Assembly (NCBI RefSeq): GCF_019991125.1
Contig: NZ_JAGENB010000002.1
Span: 558,001-622,000 of the forward strand
Direction: 5' to 3'
Length of the DNA: 64,000 nt
Source: Phyllobacterium calauticae
GTDB lineage: Bacteria > Pseudomonadota > Alphaproteobacteria > Rhizobiales > Rhizobiaceae
The translations under genes and the position numbers were made by a program. Below, piece after piece: positions 27,672 to 36,724 of this stretch (its first letter is position 1; each line of letters begins with the position of its first letter). The notes beneath the pieces are model-generated. The model was not told where the DNA came from and made no database searches. It worked only from the letters and a program-made list of their open reading frames with translations.

Positions 27672-27975
27672 CGAGGAAAGTGGTCACCCGAGGTTTAGCC
27701 TCTGGTGACCGGGGAGTTGATAACTCTCGAGGGAGAGCGCCTTCGCCTTTAGGGTTGCCCCCTGAACATACGCGAAGGCCTCCCCGACCATAAGACCGGG
27801 AAGTGCATTTTACGGCAGCACAACGCCGCCCTCGAGGGGTTATCAAGCCCCAAGACCGGCCCGTTTCGACCGGTCTCATCGCGGACCATAGTGGGAAAGT
27901 GAAGCGGGCGGAAGGGGTTAGGGCGCCGGTTTGCAGCTAAGCTTTGAGGTTCTTGCATGGATTGGCTGCAAAACC
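27672..27975. repeat. Dense palindromic intergenic block (possible mosaic repeat or structured RNA)
   Basis: Five hairpins are packed in about 300 bp. They are 27682-27710 (7+4 bp stem, TTTAG loop), an outer stem 27711-27733 with 27829-27851 (about 20 pairs), an inner stem 27739-27746 with 27772-27779, 27853-27859 with 27870-27876, and 27928-27937 with 27965-27975, the last directly after the Anbu stop. The nested form resembles rhizobial mosaic intergenic repeats (RIME or Bru-RS types) or a structured RNA. I cannot assign it to a named family, and short open frames in it are not credible genes. Confidence 0.55.
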
Positions 27976-27982
27976 ACGCACC

Positions 27983-28714
27983 CTAATCGATCTCGAAGGA
28001 AGGCAGGCTCTGGAACGCCAGTTTGAGAGCCTGCGACCAGCCGTCGGAAATGGCCTCGTAATAGGGGTCGTTGCGCTCGATGCGCTTTTCAAAGCCCAGT
28101 TTGAGGCTGTCCGCCGCGTAAAACTGCATGTCCAGGGGCAGGCCGACCGACAGGTTGGATTTCAGGGTGGAATCGAAGGACACCAGCAGCAGTTTGGTCG
28201 CTTCCTCGAACGTCATGGCCGGATCGTAGGAACGCACGATGATCGGCTTGCCGTATTTGTGCTCGCCGATCTGGAAGAACGGCGTGTCGGGTGAGGATTC
28301 AATGAAGTTGCCTTCGGGATAGATCAGGAACAGGCGGGGCTCGCCGCCCTTGATCTGTCCGCCCAGAATGATCGAGGCGCCGAAGGAATCGGCACGCTGG
28401 CCATTGGAATCCACGTCGTGGATCACATTCTTGATCGTATCGCCCACCAGCTTCGCCGTCTGGAACATCGAGGGCATGTCGAAGATCGACGGCGCCCGCT
28501 CGGATGGAATCTTGGTGCGTTCGTTGAGAATGCTGATGACGGTCTGCGTCGTGGCAAGATTGCCTGCCGACAGAAGCGTGATGACACGGTCACCGGGCTT
28601 CGCCCATGTGTACATCTTCTTGAACGTGGAGATGTTGTCGACGCCGGCATTTGTTCTGGTGTCCGACATGAACACAAGACCACGATCCAATTTAAGCCCG
28701 ACGCAATAGGTCAT
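27983..28714 (-). CDS. Anbu, bacterial proteasome-like peptidase subunit
   Basis: The product is 243 residues. It begins MTYCVGLKLDRGLVFMSDTR; with Met removed, Thr becomes the N-terminal residue as in proteasome beta subunits. DSFGASIILGGQIKG and the C-terminal half match Anbu (ancestral beta-subunit) rather than HslV. Known Anbu proteins form an open helical or ring assembly. The three genes upstream on the same strand (transglutaminase-like, alpha-E, circularly permuted ATP-grasp) are its conserved partners. Substrates are unknown. Confidence 0.92.
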   Translation of the reverse strand: MTYCVGLKLDRGLVFMSDTRTNAGVDNISTFKKMYTWAKPGDRVITLLSAGNLATTQTVISILNERTKIPSERAPSIFDMPSMFQTAKLVGDTIKNVIHDVDSNGQRADSFGASIILGGQIKGGEPRLFLIYPEGNFIESSPDTPFFQIGEHKYGKPIIVRSYDPAMTFEEATKLLLVSFDSTLKSNLSVGLPLDMQFYAADSLKLGFEKRIERNDPYYEAISDGWSQALKLAFQSLPSFEID

Positions 28715-28745
28715 AGCGAATCCCGAATTTAAAAAATCCCGGCGA

Positions 28746-29543
28746 TTACTGCTCTACATTGAGGTCCACGGCAAGCGATTCCATGCCCGGGCCGAAGCGC
28801 ATGCCGGAAATGGGCGACGCTTCATTGTAGTCGAGGCCGCAGGCGATGCGCACATAATGCTCGTTCGGGCAGATGTTGTTGGCGGCATCGAAGCCGACCC
28901 AGCCGAGCCCGTCAATATGGGCTTCCGCCCAGGCATGGGTGGCGGTCTGTTCGATGCTATCGAGCATCATGAGATAGCCCGAGACATAGCGGGCAGGAAT
29001 TTTCAGGACACGGGCGACGGCGAGGAAAACATGGGTGTGGTCCTGGCAGACACCCGTTCCCAGTGTCAGCGCCTCTTCGGCCGTCGTGGCGATGTCGGTG
29101 GTGCCCGGCGTATAGGCGACGGCACTGTGCAGCGTGTCCATCAATTCATGCATGAGCGCCAGCTTGTCGTCCTTGACTTTCAGGCTGGCTGCAAGCTGGC
29201 GGACGGCATCCCCCGGCTTCGTCAGTGCGGTTTCGCGCTCATAGAGCCAGATCGGCATGAAATTATAGACCTTGCCGAGCACGCCGGAGCGGTCTTCCGT
29301 CTCCACCTGGCCCGCGGCCTCGATGACCAGTTCCTTTGCATCGCGGTTAAGCCGCACGAGCTGCGTCCGGTTGCCGTACCCGTCGCGGTAATTCGCCTCC
29401 TGCTCGGCGCCGTGAACCGTCACGGCCCAGTCGATGACCTTCTGGCCGGGCGAGCTCGAGGGATGCAGGCGCAAACGCTGGACAGCATACTGCACCGGGA
29501 AATCATACTGGTAGCGCGAGGTGTGTTTGATGGTCAGGAGCAT
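28746..29543 (-). CDS. Transglutaminase-like cysteine protease of the Anbu operon
   Basis: The protein is 265 residues. An N-terminal beta domain (TIKHTSRYQYDFPVQYAVQR) leads to a transglutaminase core with catalytic Cys in GTGVCQDHTH, His in ATHAWAEAH and Asp in GWVGFDAAN. It may cut or form isopeptide bonds, possibly on a peptide product of the partner ligase. Starts are ATG at 29543, used here, or a TTG three codons upstream that overlaps the alpha-E stop. Confidence 0.9.
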   Translation of the reverse strand: MLLTIKHTSRYQYDFPVQYAVQRLRLHPSSSPGQKVIDWAVTVHGAEQEANYRDGYGNRTQLVRLNRDAKELVIEAAGQVETEDRSGVLGKVYNFMPIWLYERETALTKPGDAVRQLAASLKVKDDKLALMHELMDTLHSAVAYTPGTTDIATTAEEALTLGTGVCQDHTHVFLAVARVLKIPARYVSGYLMMLDSIEQTATHAWAEAHIDGLGWVGFDAANNICPNEHYVRIACGLDYNEASPISGMRFGPGMESLAVDLNVEQ

Positions 29544-29548
29544 GGCGT

Positions 29549-30490
29549 TCAATCGAAATTGTAGGCTTCGGCAATTTTGCTGCCCAGGCCGTATGTCTGA
29601 TAGATCAGGTCACTGAGAAACTCATGCAGGCCGTTGTCGAAGATGGTGCGGATGTCGTTGTTTTCGAGCCGTGTCATGATGCTTTCCGCCATGTCGTGGC
29701 ACTCGTGCCGCTTGCCGTAATCATTGGCGAGAAACGTGAGATTGTCGACGATATTCGAGTAACAGAAGTTCAGCGACCGCGGCATGCGCGAATTGAGGAT
29801 CAGGTAATCGGCGATGTTCACCGGATTGTATTCGACATCGTAGACCCAGCGATAGGAGCGGTGGGCCGAGACCGAGCGCAGGATCGACTCCCACTGAAAA
29901 TTGTCGAGTGTCGTGCCGACATAGGAAATCGACGGCAGCAGCACGTAATATTTCACGTCGAGAATGCGCGCCGTGTTGTCGGCCCGTTCGATGAACGTGC
30001 CGATGCGGGCGAAATTGAAAATCTCGTTGCGCAGCATCGTGCCGTGGAAGGCACCGCGGATGATGGCGGTTTCGCGCTTGATCTGGTCGAGGACGCGCGG
30101 AAGATCCGTTTCAGGAACCGCCGCGGCGAGCGTCGATTTGAGGATCATCCAGGTTTCATTGACGCTTTCCCAGGCTTCGCGCGTGAGGGCCGTGCGCACC
30201 ATGCGGGCATTGGAGCGGGCTGTTTCGATGCAGGACATCACGCTGGACGGATTGCCGAGGTCGCGCAGCAGAAAATCCGAGACCAGGCTGGCGTTGTATT
30301 CGCCGTATTTCGCGTCGTAGCCGATTTTCACCCCGGCGCTCATCAGCACGGAGGACCATTCCTCCGGCGCATCGGAGGTTTTCGTCAAAGCCATCCGCAA
30401 ACCGGCATCGATCAGGCGTGCCATATTCTCTGCCCGCTCGATATAGCGGAACATCCAGTAGAGACCATTCGCGGTGCGACCAAGAAGCAT
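29549..30490 (-). CDS. Alpha-E domain protein of the Anbu operon
   Basis: The product is 313 residues and almost all helical, beginning MLLGRTANGLYWMFRYIERA, a signature of the alpha-E (DUF403) family. A second conserved helix reads RIGTFIERADNTARILD. Family members always accompany a circularly permuted ATP-grasp enzyme and a transglutaminase. The start has a GAGGG site upstream. The longer frame adds 21 non-conserved residues. Confidence 0.92.
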   Translation of the reverse strand: MLLGRTANGLYWMFRYIERAENMARLIDAGLRMALTKTSDAPEEWSSVLMSAGVKIGYDAKYGEYNASLVSDFLLRDLGNPSSVMSCIETARSNARMVRTALTREAWESVNETWMILKSTLAAAVPETDLPRVLDQIKRETAIIRGAFHGTMLRNEIFNFARIGTFIERADNTARILDVKYYVLLPSISYVGTTLDNFQWESILRSVSAHRSYRWVYDVEYNPVNIADYLILNSRMPRSLNFCYSNIVDNLTFLANDYGKRHECHDMAESIMTRLENNDIRTIFDNGLHEFLSDLIYQTYGLGSKIAEAYNFD

Positions 30491-30562
30491 GTTTTGGTTG
30501 TATCCCTCTTTTATTTCTTGATGGGGCCGTCTGTGGCAGCCCTCATTCCCCATTCAGAGCGG

Positions 30563-31975
30563 TCAGTCGTCGAGAACCCAGGTGTCCTTTGTCCCGCCTC
30601 CCTGGCTGGAATTGACAACGAGCGAGCCTTCCTTCAGCGCCACGCGGGTCAGGCCGCCCGGCGTGATGCGGATGCGGTCGGACACGAGAACGAAGGGGCG
30701 CAGATCGACGTGGCGCGGCGCCAGACCCTTTTCCGTCATGATCGGTGTCGTCGACAGGGCGAGCGTCGGCTGGGCGATGTAGTTTTTCGGATTGGCCTTG
30801 AGCTTCAGCGCGAAATCCTCGCGTTCCTGCTTGGTGGCCGCCGGCCCGACCAGCATGCCGTAGCCGCCGGAACCATGAACCTCCTTGACGACAAGATCGG
30901 CAAGGTTTTCCAGGACATATTTCAGCGTGTCCGGTTCGGAACAGCGGTGCGTCGGCACATTCTCGAGGATTGCCTTGCGTCCGGTATAGAACTCGACGAT
31001 CTCCGGCATATAGGAATAGAGCGCCTTGTCGTCGGCGATGCCTGTGCCGGGGGCATTGGCGATGGTGATGTTGCCGGAGCGGTAGACATCCATGATGCCG
31101 GCAACGCCGAGCGCTGAATCGCGGCGGAAGGTGAGGGGATCGAGGAAGGAGTCGTCGACACGCCGGTACAGCACGTCGATGGCGCGGTTGCCTTCCGTGG
31201 TCCGCATCACCACCTTGCCATTCTCGATCTTGAGATCGCTGCCCTCGACGAGCTCGACACCCATCTGGTCGGCCAGGAAGGCGTGTTCGAAATAGGCTGA
31301 ATTGTAGATGCCGGGGGTCAGGACGGCGATGGTCGGCGTGCCGTTGCAGCCGGGCGGCGCGACGGCGGCCAGGGACTGGCGCAACTGCTTGGGGTAGGTT
31401 TCGACAGGCCGTACCTTGATCTGCTGGAACAGCTCCGGAAACAGCTGCATCATCGTTTCTCGGTTTTCCAGCATGTAGGAAACGCCGGATGGCGTGCGGG
31501 CATTGTCTTCGAGAACGTAGAACTGGTTTTCTTCGGTCCGGACGATGTCGACGCCGATAATGTGGGTATAGACATTGCCGGGCGGGCGGAAGCCGACCAT
31601 CTCCGGCAGGAAGGCATCGTTGTGGGTGAACAGTTCCCGCGGGATGCGGCCCGCGCGGATGATTTCCTGGCGGTGGTAGATGTCATCGAGAAAGGCGTTG
31701 AGGGCCATCACGCGCTGTTCGATGCCCTGCGACAGGCGCCGCCATTCATTGCCGGTGATGATGCGCGGGATGATATCGAAGGGGATCAGGCGTTCTGCCG
31801 CTTCCTCATCGCCGTAGACGGCGAAGGTGATCCCGGTTTTGCGGAAGACATTTTCTGCATCGCGCGCCTTCTGCGCAAACCTTTCCGGGTTCTGGGTATT
31901 AAGCCAGCATTGCAGTTGTTCATATGGCGGGCGTACCTGACCGCCGGTTTTGATCATCTCATCAAATGGCTTCAC
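30563..31975 (-). CDS. Circularly permuted ATP-grasp type 2 ligase of the Anbu operon
   Basis: The product is 470 residues. Conserved pieces include RPPGNVYTHIIGVDIVRT, EDNARTPSGVSYMLENRETM, YRRVDDSFLDPL and VVKEVHGSGGYGMLVGP, which belong to the CP_ATPgrasp_2 family. It is thought to form amide bonds using ATP, perhaps making a peptide tag. It is the first gene of the four-gene Anbu operon, with about 225 bp of non-coding DNA upstream. Confidence 0.93.
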   Translation of the reverse strand: MKPFDEMIKTGGQVRPPYEQLQCWLNTQNPERFAQKARDAENVFRKTGITFAVYGDEEAAERLIPFDIIPRIITGNEWRRLSQGIEQRVMALNAFLDDIYHRQEIIRAGRIPRELFTHNDAFLPEMVGFRPPGNVYTHIIGVDIVRTEENQFYVLEDNARTPSGVSYMLENRETMMQLFPELFQQIKVRPVETYPKQLRQSLAAVAPPGCNGTPTIAVLTPGIYNSAYFEHAFLADQMGVELVEGSDLKIENGKVVMRTTEGNRAIDVLYRRVDDSFLDPLTFRRDSALGVAGIMDVYRSGNITIANAPGTGIADDKALYSYMPEIVEFYTGRKAILENVPTHRCSEPDTLKYVLENLADLVVKEVHGSGGYGMLVGPAATKQEREDFALKLKANPKNYIAQPTLALSTTPIMTEKGLAPRHVDLRPFVLVSDRIRITPGGLTRVALKEGSLVVNSSQGGGTKDTWVLDD

Positions 31976-32145
31976 TCATAATCCCCTTCACACACGATCA
32001 TTCAAGCGCGTTGGGAAAAAAATGCAAGCACATTCCGCTATTTACGCTGCAACGCGGATAATCGCCCAAAAAATGGGCAATGGTTGCGAATTTGAGGCAA
32101 ATTGGCTGCTACTTCCGTCTAAAGCATAGGCGTCAACGCATCGGT

Positions 32146-32177
32146 ACGACCCCGGTCACAGCGGTGACCGGGGTCGT
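32146..32177. terminator. 14-bp perfect hairpin downstream of the BA14K gene
   Basis: ACGACCCCGGTCAC and its complement form a perfect stem around AGCG. It lies 25 bases past the BA14K stop on the minus strand and upstream of the Anbu operon. There is no U-run, so it may act as a factor-dependent terminator or as mRNA protection. Confidence 0.6.
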
Positions 32178-32201
32178 GAATCAAGCGCGTTCTGTTCCGC
32201 C

Positions 32202-32705
32202 TTATGGCGAAACGCACTGGCGGCGCGGGCCATTGTTGGGCTGGTATGTATTGTCATACGCCCGGTACGACCGGTAGCGATTGTAGCACCAGCGTGTGTG
32301 ATAGCTTGAGCCGCGTCTGACAATGCGGTCATTGTTGATGGCGTTGCCGATGATTACACCGCCCGCAAAGGCAGCCAGCGGGAACCATGCGCCGTTATAG
32401 TACCGATAGCCGGGACGGTAGTCGCGATATCCGCGATGGCCTCTGTACCAGTAGCGGTCGCCGCGGTATCCCCGGTCGCCATGCCAGCCGCGATTACCGT
32501 GCCAGCCGCGATTGCCGCGCCAATGACCGCCGCCGCGCCAGCCATGGCGCATCCTCCAGTTGCCGTGATCCCGGACTTGCTCGACGGGATTCGAGCCTTC
32601 GATGGACAAGGGCACCATCGGGGCGGAATAACTGGCCACGGAGCTTGCGGAAACCATGCCGATCGACATGACGGCCGCAGTGAACAACGAAACAAGCTTT
32701 CTCAT
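32202..32705 (-). CDS. BA14K-family secreted protein
   Basis: The product is 167 residues. It has a signal peptide ([16 protein letters not shown]...), a low-complexity middle rich in Gly, Arg, Trp and His with repeated [14 protein letters not shown]-like units, a hydrophobic glycine-rich segment ([11 protein letters not shown]) and the diagnostic C-terminus [17 protein letters not shown]. It belongs with the Brucella 14-kDa immunoreactive lectin-like protein. An AGGAGGAAAT site precedes the ATG. Confidence 0.9.
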   Translation of the reverse strand: MRKLVSLFTAAVMSIGMVSASSVASYSAPMVPLSIEGSNPVEQVRDHGNWRMRHGWRGGGHWRGNRGWHGNRGWHGDRGYRGDRYWYRGHRGYRDYRPGYRYYNGAWFPLAAFAGGVIIGNAINNDRIVRRGSSYHTRWCYNRYRSYRAYDNTYQPNNGPRRQCVSP

Positions 32706-32890
32706 ATTTCCTCCTGAAATCCCGAAGATGCACATCTTCGTTGTCATGAATGCGCGAATAGGCTGCGGATACTACACCCATGGGCGTGGTATCGATCAAA
32801 ATATGCAACGCATGATTGCAGACTTTGTTCCATCCCGGATCTTCAGGCACTTACCGTCGGGAAAGCTAAGCCTTTCCGATTCAAGCCAAA

Positions 32891-33574
32891 TCAGGCATTG
32901 ACCGCGTTGATCAGACGTTCGGCGAGGTCGAGGTTCAATTCACGATAGTGTGAAATGACCTTGCTTGGTTCGTAGCTCGACACGTGCAGGTCGGAATAGC
33001 CGAAATCCACCGCAATCACGGGAATGCCCGCGGCTTTGGCCGTGTCGATGTCCGTCCGGCTGTCGCCGATCATCAGGGCGCGGTCGCGGTCGCCGCCCGC
33101 CTTGGCGATGGTCTCGAAGAGGTGGCGGGGATCGGGTTTGCGGAACGCGAACGTATCGGATCCGCATATGGCGGCAAAGCGCTGCTGCTGGCCGAGCGCC
33201 GTCAGCAGGCTGACGGAAAGGCCCTCGAACTTGTTCGTGCACACGGCAAGGAGGTAGCCGGCCTTGGCAAGATTGTTCATCACATCTTCCACGCCGTCGT
33301 AAAGCGCGGAATGGCCGGGCATGTTCTTGCCGTAGTGCTCGAGGAAAAGACCGACCAGCCAGTCGAGCTGTTCCGGGTTGAGAATTTTCTGCTGTGCCTC
33401 GAACGCCCGTTCGATCATCACGCGGCCGCCTTGCCCGACATAACGGCGCAGCGCAACCGGGTCTACTTTCTGCATGCCGGCTGCTTCGAGGCAGTGGTTG
33501 AGACTGTCGAGCAAGTCCGGGGCGGTATCGACCAGGGTGCCATCGAGATCGAAAACAACAATAGGTTTGGACAT
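32891..33574 (-). CDS. gph: Phosphoglycolate phosphatase (HAD superfamily)
   Basis: The product is 227 residues. HAD motif I reads VFDLDGTLVDTAPD, motif II VCTNKFEGLS, and motifs III/IV FRKPDPRH and MIGDSRTDIDTAKAAGIP. It dephosphorylates 2-phosphoglycolate formed by DNA repair or Rubisco side reactions. It is divergent from rpiA, the usual arrangement in this order. I used the ATG at MSKPI; an in-frame upstream start adds five residues. Confidence 0.91.
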   Translation of the reverse strand: MSKPIVVFDLDGTLVDTAPDLLDSLNHCLEAAGMQKVDPVALRRYVGQGGRVMIERAFEAQQKILNPEQLDWLVGLFLEHYGKNMPGHSALYDGVEDVMNNLAKAGYLLAVCTNKFEGLSVSLLTALGQQQRFAAICGSDTFAFRKPDPRHLFETIAKAGGDRDRALMIGDSRTDIDTAKAAGIPVIAVDFGYSDLHVSSYEPSKVISHYRELNLDLAERLINAVNA

Positions 33575-33724
33575 TCTGTGCACCTGCAAATTTAAGGTTC
33601 GGATGAGGAGTTCCGCGATTTATGCATTTCAGGCGTGGTACGATCCGCTTATGTACAGGGCGAAATCATGTATCGAGCCTTGACCCGTCTGTCTGACGTG
33701 TTAGGGAGCCAAGTGGAACGAATG

Positions 33725-33778
33725 TGACATTCGCATCCTATTTGACATCACGCGCCATATGCGAATGTCAGAATAGGA
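33725..33778. promoter_or_regulatory. Interleaved inverted repeats between gph and rpiA
   Basis: A perfect 12-bp inverted repeat, TGACATTCGCAT (33725-33736) and its complement (33759-33770), encloses a TTGACA hexamer at 33742-33747. A second repeat, TCCTATT (33736-33742) with AATAGGA (33772-33778), crosses the first. This may be a regulator site for the divergent promoters; as RNA, the crossing stems would make a pseudoknot. Confidence 0.45.
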
Positions 33779-33817
33779 CCACTAGTGTCAAGTCAAAGCA
33801 GGGAGAGGGCGCCAAGG

Positions 33818-34513
33818 ATGGATGCCAGGACACTGAAGATCAAGGCGGCTGCCGAAGCGCTGACCTATGTCAAAGATGGCAAGCGCCTGGGTATCGGCAC
33901 CGGCTCCACGGCCGAAGAATTCGTGCGCCTTCTGGCGGAAAAGGTCGCCGCGGGCCTTGATGTCATCGGCGTGCCGACGTCGGAACGCACGGCGGCGCTG
34001 TGCCGGGAGCTTGGCGTCAGGCTGACCACGCTGGAGGAAACGCCGGAGCTGGACCTGACCATTGACGGCGCCGACGAGATCGGGCCGGAACTCGCCTTGA
34101 TCAAGGGCGGCGGCGGTGCACTGCTGCGTGAAAAGATCGTGGCTGCCGCGTCGGCGCAAATGCTGGTGATTGCGGATGAGTCGAAGAATGTCGCGGTGCT
34201 CGGCAGGTTCCCGTTGCCGATTGAAGTGAACCGTTTTGGCCTTGCGGCAACGCAAATCGCCATCGAAAAAGCTGCTGCAGCGCTTGATCTGTCCGGTTCC
34301 GTTACATTGAGGATGACGGGAGGCGAAGCATTTGTTACAGACGGCGGGCATTTGATCCTGGATGCATCTTTTGGCCGCATTCCGGATACAAGAGCGTTAT
34401 CAAACGCTCTGCACGCCATACCGGGCGTTGTGGAGCATGGACTATTTCTAGGGCTGGCGCGCGTGGCTATTCTGGCCGGTGCTGACGGCATACGAACACG
34501 AACACAGCCTTGA
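33818..34513 (+). CDS. rpiA: Ribose-5-phosphate isomerase A
   Basis: The product is 231 residues. Conserved RpiA segments are [44 protein letters not shown] and ESKNVAVLG with the phosphate loop. It interconverts ribose 5-phosphate and ribulose 5-phosphate. The start at MDARTLK follows a GGGAGAGGG site. rpiA-DUF2059-gor run in the same direction. Confidence 0.94.
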   Translation: MDARTLKIKAAAEALTYVKDGKRLGIGTGSTAEEFVRLLAEKVAAGLDVIGVPTSERTAALCRELGVRLTTLEETPELDLTIDGADEIGPELALIKGGGGALLREKIVAAASAQMLVIADESKNVAVLGRFPLPIEVNRFGLAATQIAIEKAAAALDLSGSVTLRMTGGEAFVTDGGHLILDASFGRIPDTRALSNALHAIPGVVEHGLFLGLARVAILAGADGIRTRTQP

Positions 34514-34549
34514 CAGGCAAAGTCTTGAGAAAAACGGAGCAATAAATCC

Positions 34550-35170
34550 ATGAACCGAGCAACTGGCTTTCGCCGTTTGATTGCACCTCTGTCTATCGCG
34601 ATCATGCTGGGCAGTCTTTGTACCGCGCAGGCGCAGGAAATCACCGCATCGCATCTTGCTGCCGCACGCGCTGCAATTGCAGCGATGAAGAAGACGGATA
34701 TGTTTGACGGGATTTTGCCAGACGCGGCACAGAACTTGAAAGTTCAGCTGATCGATAAAGATCCCAATCTTGAGTCCATCATCAGTTCCACCGTGGACGA
34801 GCAGGCATTGGCCTTGGCGGCGCGTCGCGCTGATCTCGAAAACGAAGCTGCCCGTGCTTATGCCGTGTCGTTTTCGGAAGAAGAGCTGAACGCCATCACC
34901 GGCTTTTACAACTCTCCTGCAGGCAAGAAATTCCTGTCTGAAGACCCAATCGCAATGCGCGAAGTGTTGAAGGCCGCCAGCATCTGGCGCGCCGGTATTG
35001 CCCGCGATCTTGCGCAGGCTGTGGCCGAAAAGGTCGTTGCGGCCGCCGCGGCGACAGCACCGGTAACGCCGGCACCCGCGCCTGAAACACCGGCAGCGCC
35101 GGAAGCGCCTGCCAAAGCCCCGGCAAAGGCCCCGGCCAAGCCGGCAGCGCCTGCCAAGCCGAAGCCTTGA
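34550..35170 (+). CDS. DUF2059 exported protein
   Basis: The product is 206 residues with a signal peptide ending AQAQE, then the helical DUF2059 domain (VSFSEEELNAITGFYNSPAG). The C-terminal 45 residues are a low-complexity tail of Ala, Pro and Lys with APAKAPAK repeats, perhaps spanning or binding the cell wall. Function is unknown. It lies between rpiA and gor and is followed by a terminator. Confidence 0.87.
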   Translation: MNRATGFRRLIAPLSIAIMLGSLCTAQAQEITASHLAAARAAIAAMKKTDMFDGILPDAAQNLKVQLIDKDPNLESIISSTVDEQALALAARRADLENEAARAYAVSFSEEELNAITGFYNSPAGKKFLSEDPIAMREVLKAASIWRAGIARDLAQAVAEKVVAAAAATAPVTPAPAPETPAAPEAPAKAPAKAPAKPAAPAKPKP

Positions 35171-35194
35171 TCCTTTCCGCTTCCTGACTGTTTG

Positions 35195-35229
35195 CAAAGC
35201 CCGGTGTCCAAGCCGGGCTTTGTTCTTTT
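35195..35229 (+). terminator. Rho-independent terminator after the DUF2059 gene
   Basis: CAAAGCCCGG and CCGGGCTTTG form a 10-bp stem over an 8-base loop, followed by TTCTTTT. It separates the rpiA-DUF2059 unit from gor. Confidence 0.8.
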
Positions 35230-35291
35230 AAAGCGGCGCTATAAACCCATATAAAGTGATCAGCAGCGGAACAGATTCGGAGTGTGTGCAA

Positions 35292-36683
35292 ATGGCGACC
35301 TATGACTATGACCTCTTTGTCATCGGCGGCGGCTCGGGCGGCGTGCGCGCGGGACGCCTGGCGGGTGCCATGGGCAAGCGGGTCGGGCTGGCGGAGGAAT
35401 ACCGCATGGGCGGCACATGCGTCATTCGCGGCTGCGTGCCCAAAAAGCTCTTCGTCTATGCCTCGCAATTCCAGGAACATTTCGATGCGGCGGCGGGCTA
35501 TGGCTGGACCGTTGGCAAGAGCACCTTTGACTGGCCGACGCTGATCGCCAACAAGGACCGCGAAATCGCCCGTCTCGAAGGGCTTTATCGCAAGGGGCTG
35601 GAAAACTCCGACGTGGAGATTTTCGAGAGCCGCGCTTTGCTGATCGACGATCACACGATCGAAATCCTCAAGACCGGCAAGCGGGTGACCGCTGACCAGA
35701 TACTGATCGCCGTCGGCGGTCACCCAAGCCCGCATCCCTCGCTGCCGGGCAATGAATTCTGCATCAGCTCGAATGAAGCGTTTCATCTGGATACGCTGCC
35801 GAAAGCCATTGTCATCGAAGGCGGCGGCTATATCGCGGTGGAATTTGCCAATATTTTCCATGGCCTTGGCGTCGACACCACGCTTGTCTATCGCGGCAAG
35901 GAGATATTGTCGCGCTTCGATCAGGATCTACGCCACATGCTGCATGCGGCCATGGCGGAAAAGGGCATTCATGTCCGTTGCACGGAAATCATCACCAGGG
36001 TCGAACGCCAGGATGATGGCCGCAAACTGGTGCACCTGTCCGGCGGCGATGCGATTGTTGCCGATCAGGTGATGCTGGCCATCGGCCGCGTGCCGAACAC
36101 GACATCGCTCGGTCTCGAAGCGGCCGGTGTTGCCGTGGATGAGACGGGCGCGATCAAGGTGGATGGCTATTCCCGCACGAGCAGGGAAAACATCTGGGCG
36201 GTCGGCGATGTCACCAACCGGGTGCAATTGACGCCTGTCGCCATTCACGAAGCCATGTGCTTCCTTGAGACCGCCTTCAAGAACAATCCGACGAAGCCGG
36301 ACCACGCGCTGATCGCGACGGCGGTGTTTTCGCAGCCGGAGATCGGTACTGTCGGCCTGACCGAGCAGGACGCGGCGCGCACATTCAAAGCGGTCGAGGT
36401 GTACCGGGCGGTGTTCCGCCCGATGCGCAATACGCTGTCCGGCAGCACGGAAAAGATGCTGATGAAGCTGATTGTCGATGCAGACAGCCGGAAAGTTGTC
36501 GGCGCGCACATTCTTGGGCCCGATGCGGGCGAAATGGCACAGCTCCTGGCCATTCCCATGAAGGCCGGATGCACCAAGGAAGATTTCGACAGGACGATGG
36601 CTGTGCATCCGACTGCCGCCGAGGAACTGGTGACGATGTACAAGCCGACATACCGGATCGTCGACGGCGCGCGCGTTGATTGA
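35292..36683 (+). CDS. gor: Glutathione-disulfide reductase
   Basis: The product is 463 residues. It has the FAD motif VIGGGSGGVRAGRLA, redox-active cysteines in GGTCVIRGCVPKK, NADPH-binding VIEGGGYIAVEFA, WAVGDVTNRVQLTPVA and the C-terminal catalytic HPTAAEE. It keeps glutathione reduced using NADPH. The chosen ATG follows a GGAGTG site. It lies in the common rpiA-gor neighbourhood of Rhizobiales. Confidence 0.94.
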   Translation: MATYDYDLFVIGGGSGGVRAGRLAGAMGKRVGLAEEYRMGGTCVIRGCVPKKLFVYASQFQEHFDAAAGYGWTVGKSTFDWPTLIANKDREIARLEGLYRKGLENSDVEIFESRALLIDDHTIEILKTGKRVTADQILIAVGGHPSPHPSLPGNEFCISSNEAFHLDTLPKAIVIEGGGYIAVEFANIFHGLGVDTTLVYRGKEILSRFDQDLRHMLHAAMAEKGIHVRCTEIITRVERQDDGRKLVHLSGGDAIVADQVMLAIGRVPNTTSLGLEAAGVAVDETGAIKVDGYSRTSRENIWAVGDVTNRVQLTPVAIHEAMCFLETAFKNNPTKPDHALIATAVFSQPEIGTVGLTEQDAARTFKAVEVYRAVFRPMRNTLSGSTEKMLMKLIVDADSRKVVGAHILGPDAGEMAQLLAIPMKAGCTKEDFDRTMAVHPTAAEELVTMYKPTYRIVDGARVD

Positions 36684-36684
36684 T

Positions 36685-36710
36685 ATCGAGCCTTTGCTCC
36701 GGTAAAGGCT
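36685..36710. terminator. Terminator between converging gor and monooxygenase genes
   Basis: CGAGCCTTT and AAAGGCTCG form a 9-bp stem over 8 bases, right after the gor stop and before the FAD monooxygenase stop. Confidence 0.7.
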
Positions 36711-36724
36711 CGACCCGGACGGGG

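Noticed and set aside
27711-27851. DnaA-box-like TTATCAA motifs suggesting an origin
   Set aside because: Only two partial motifs occur, both within the arms of a hairpin, without AT-rich unwinding DNA or replication genes nearby.
29624-31117. 497-residue plus-strand frame in the Anbu operon
   Set aside because: It is antisense to the alpha-E and ATP-grasp genes, which have strong family motifs.
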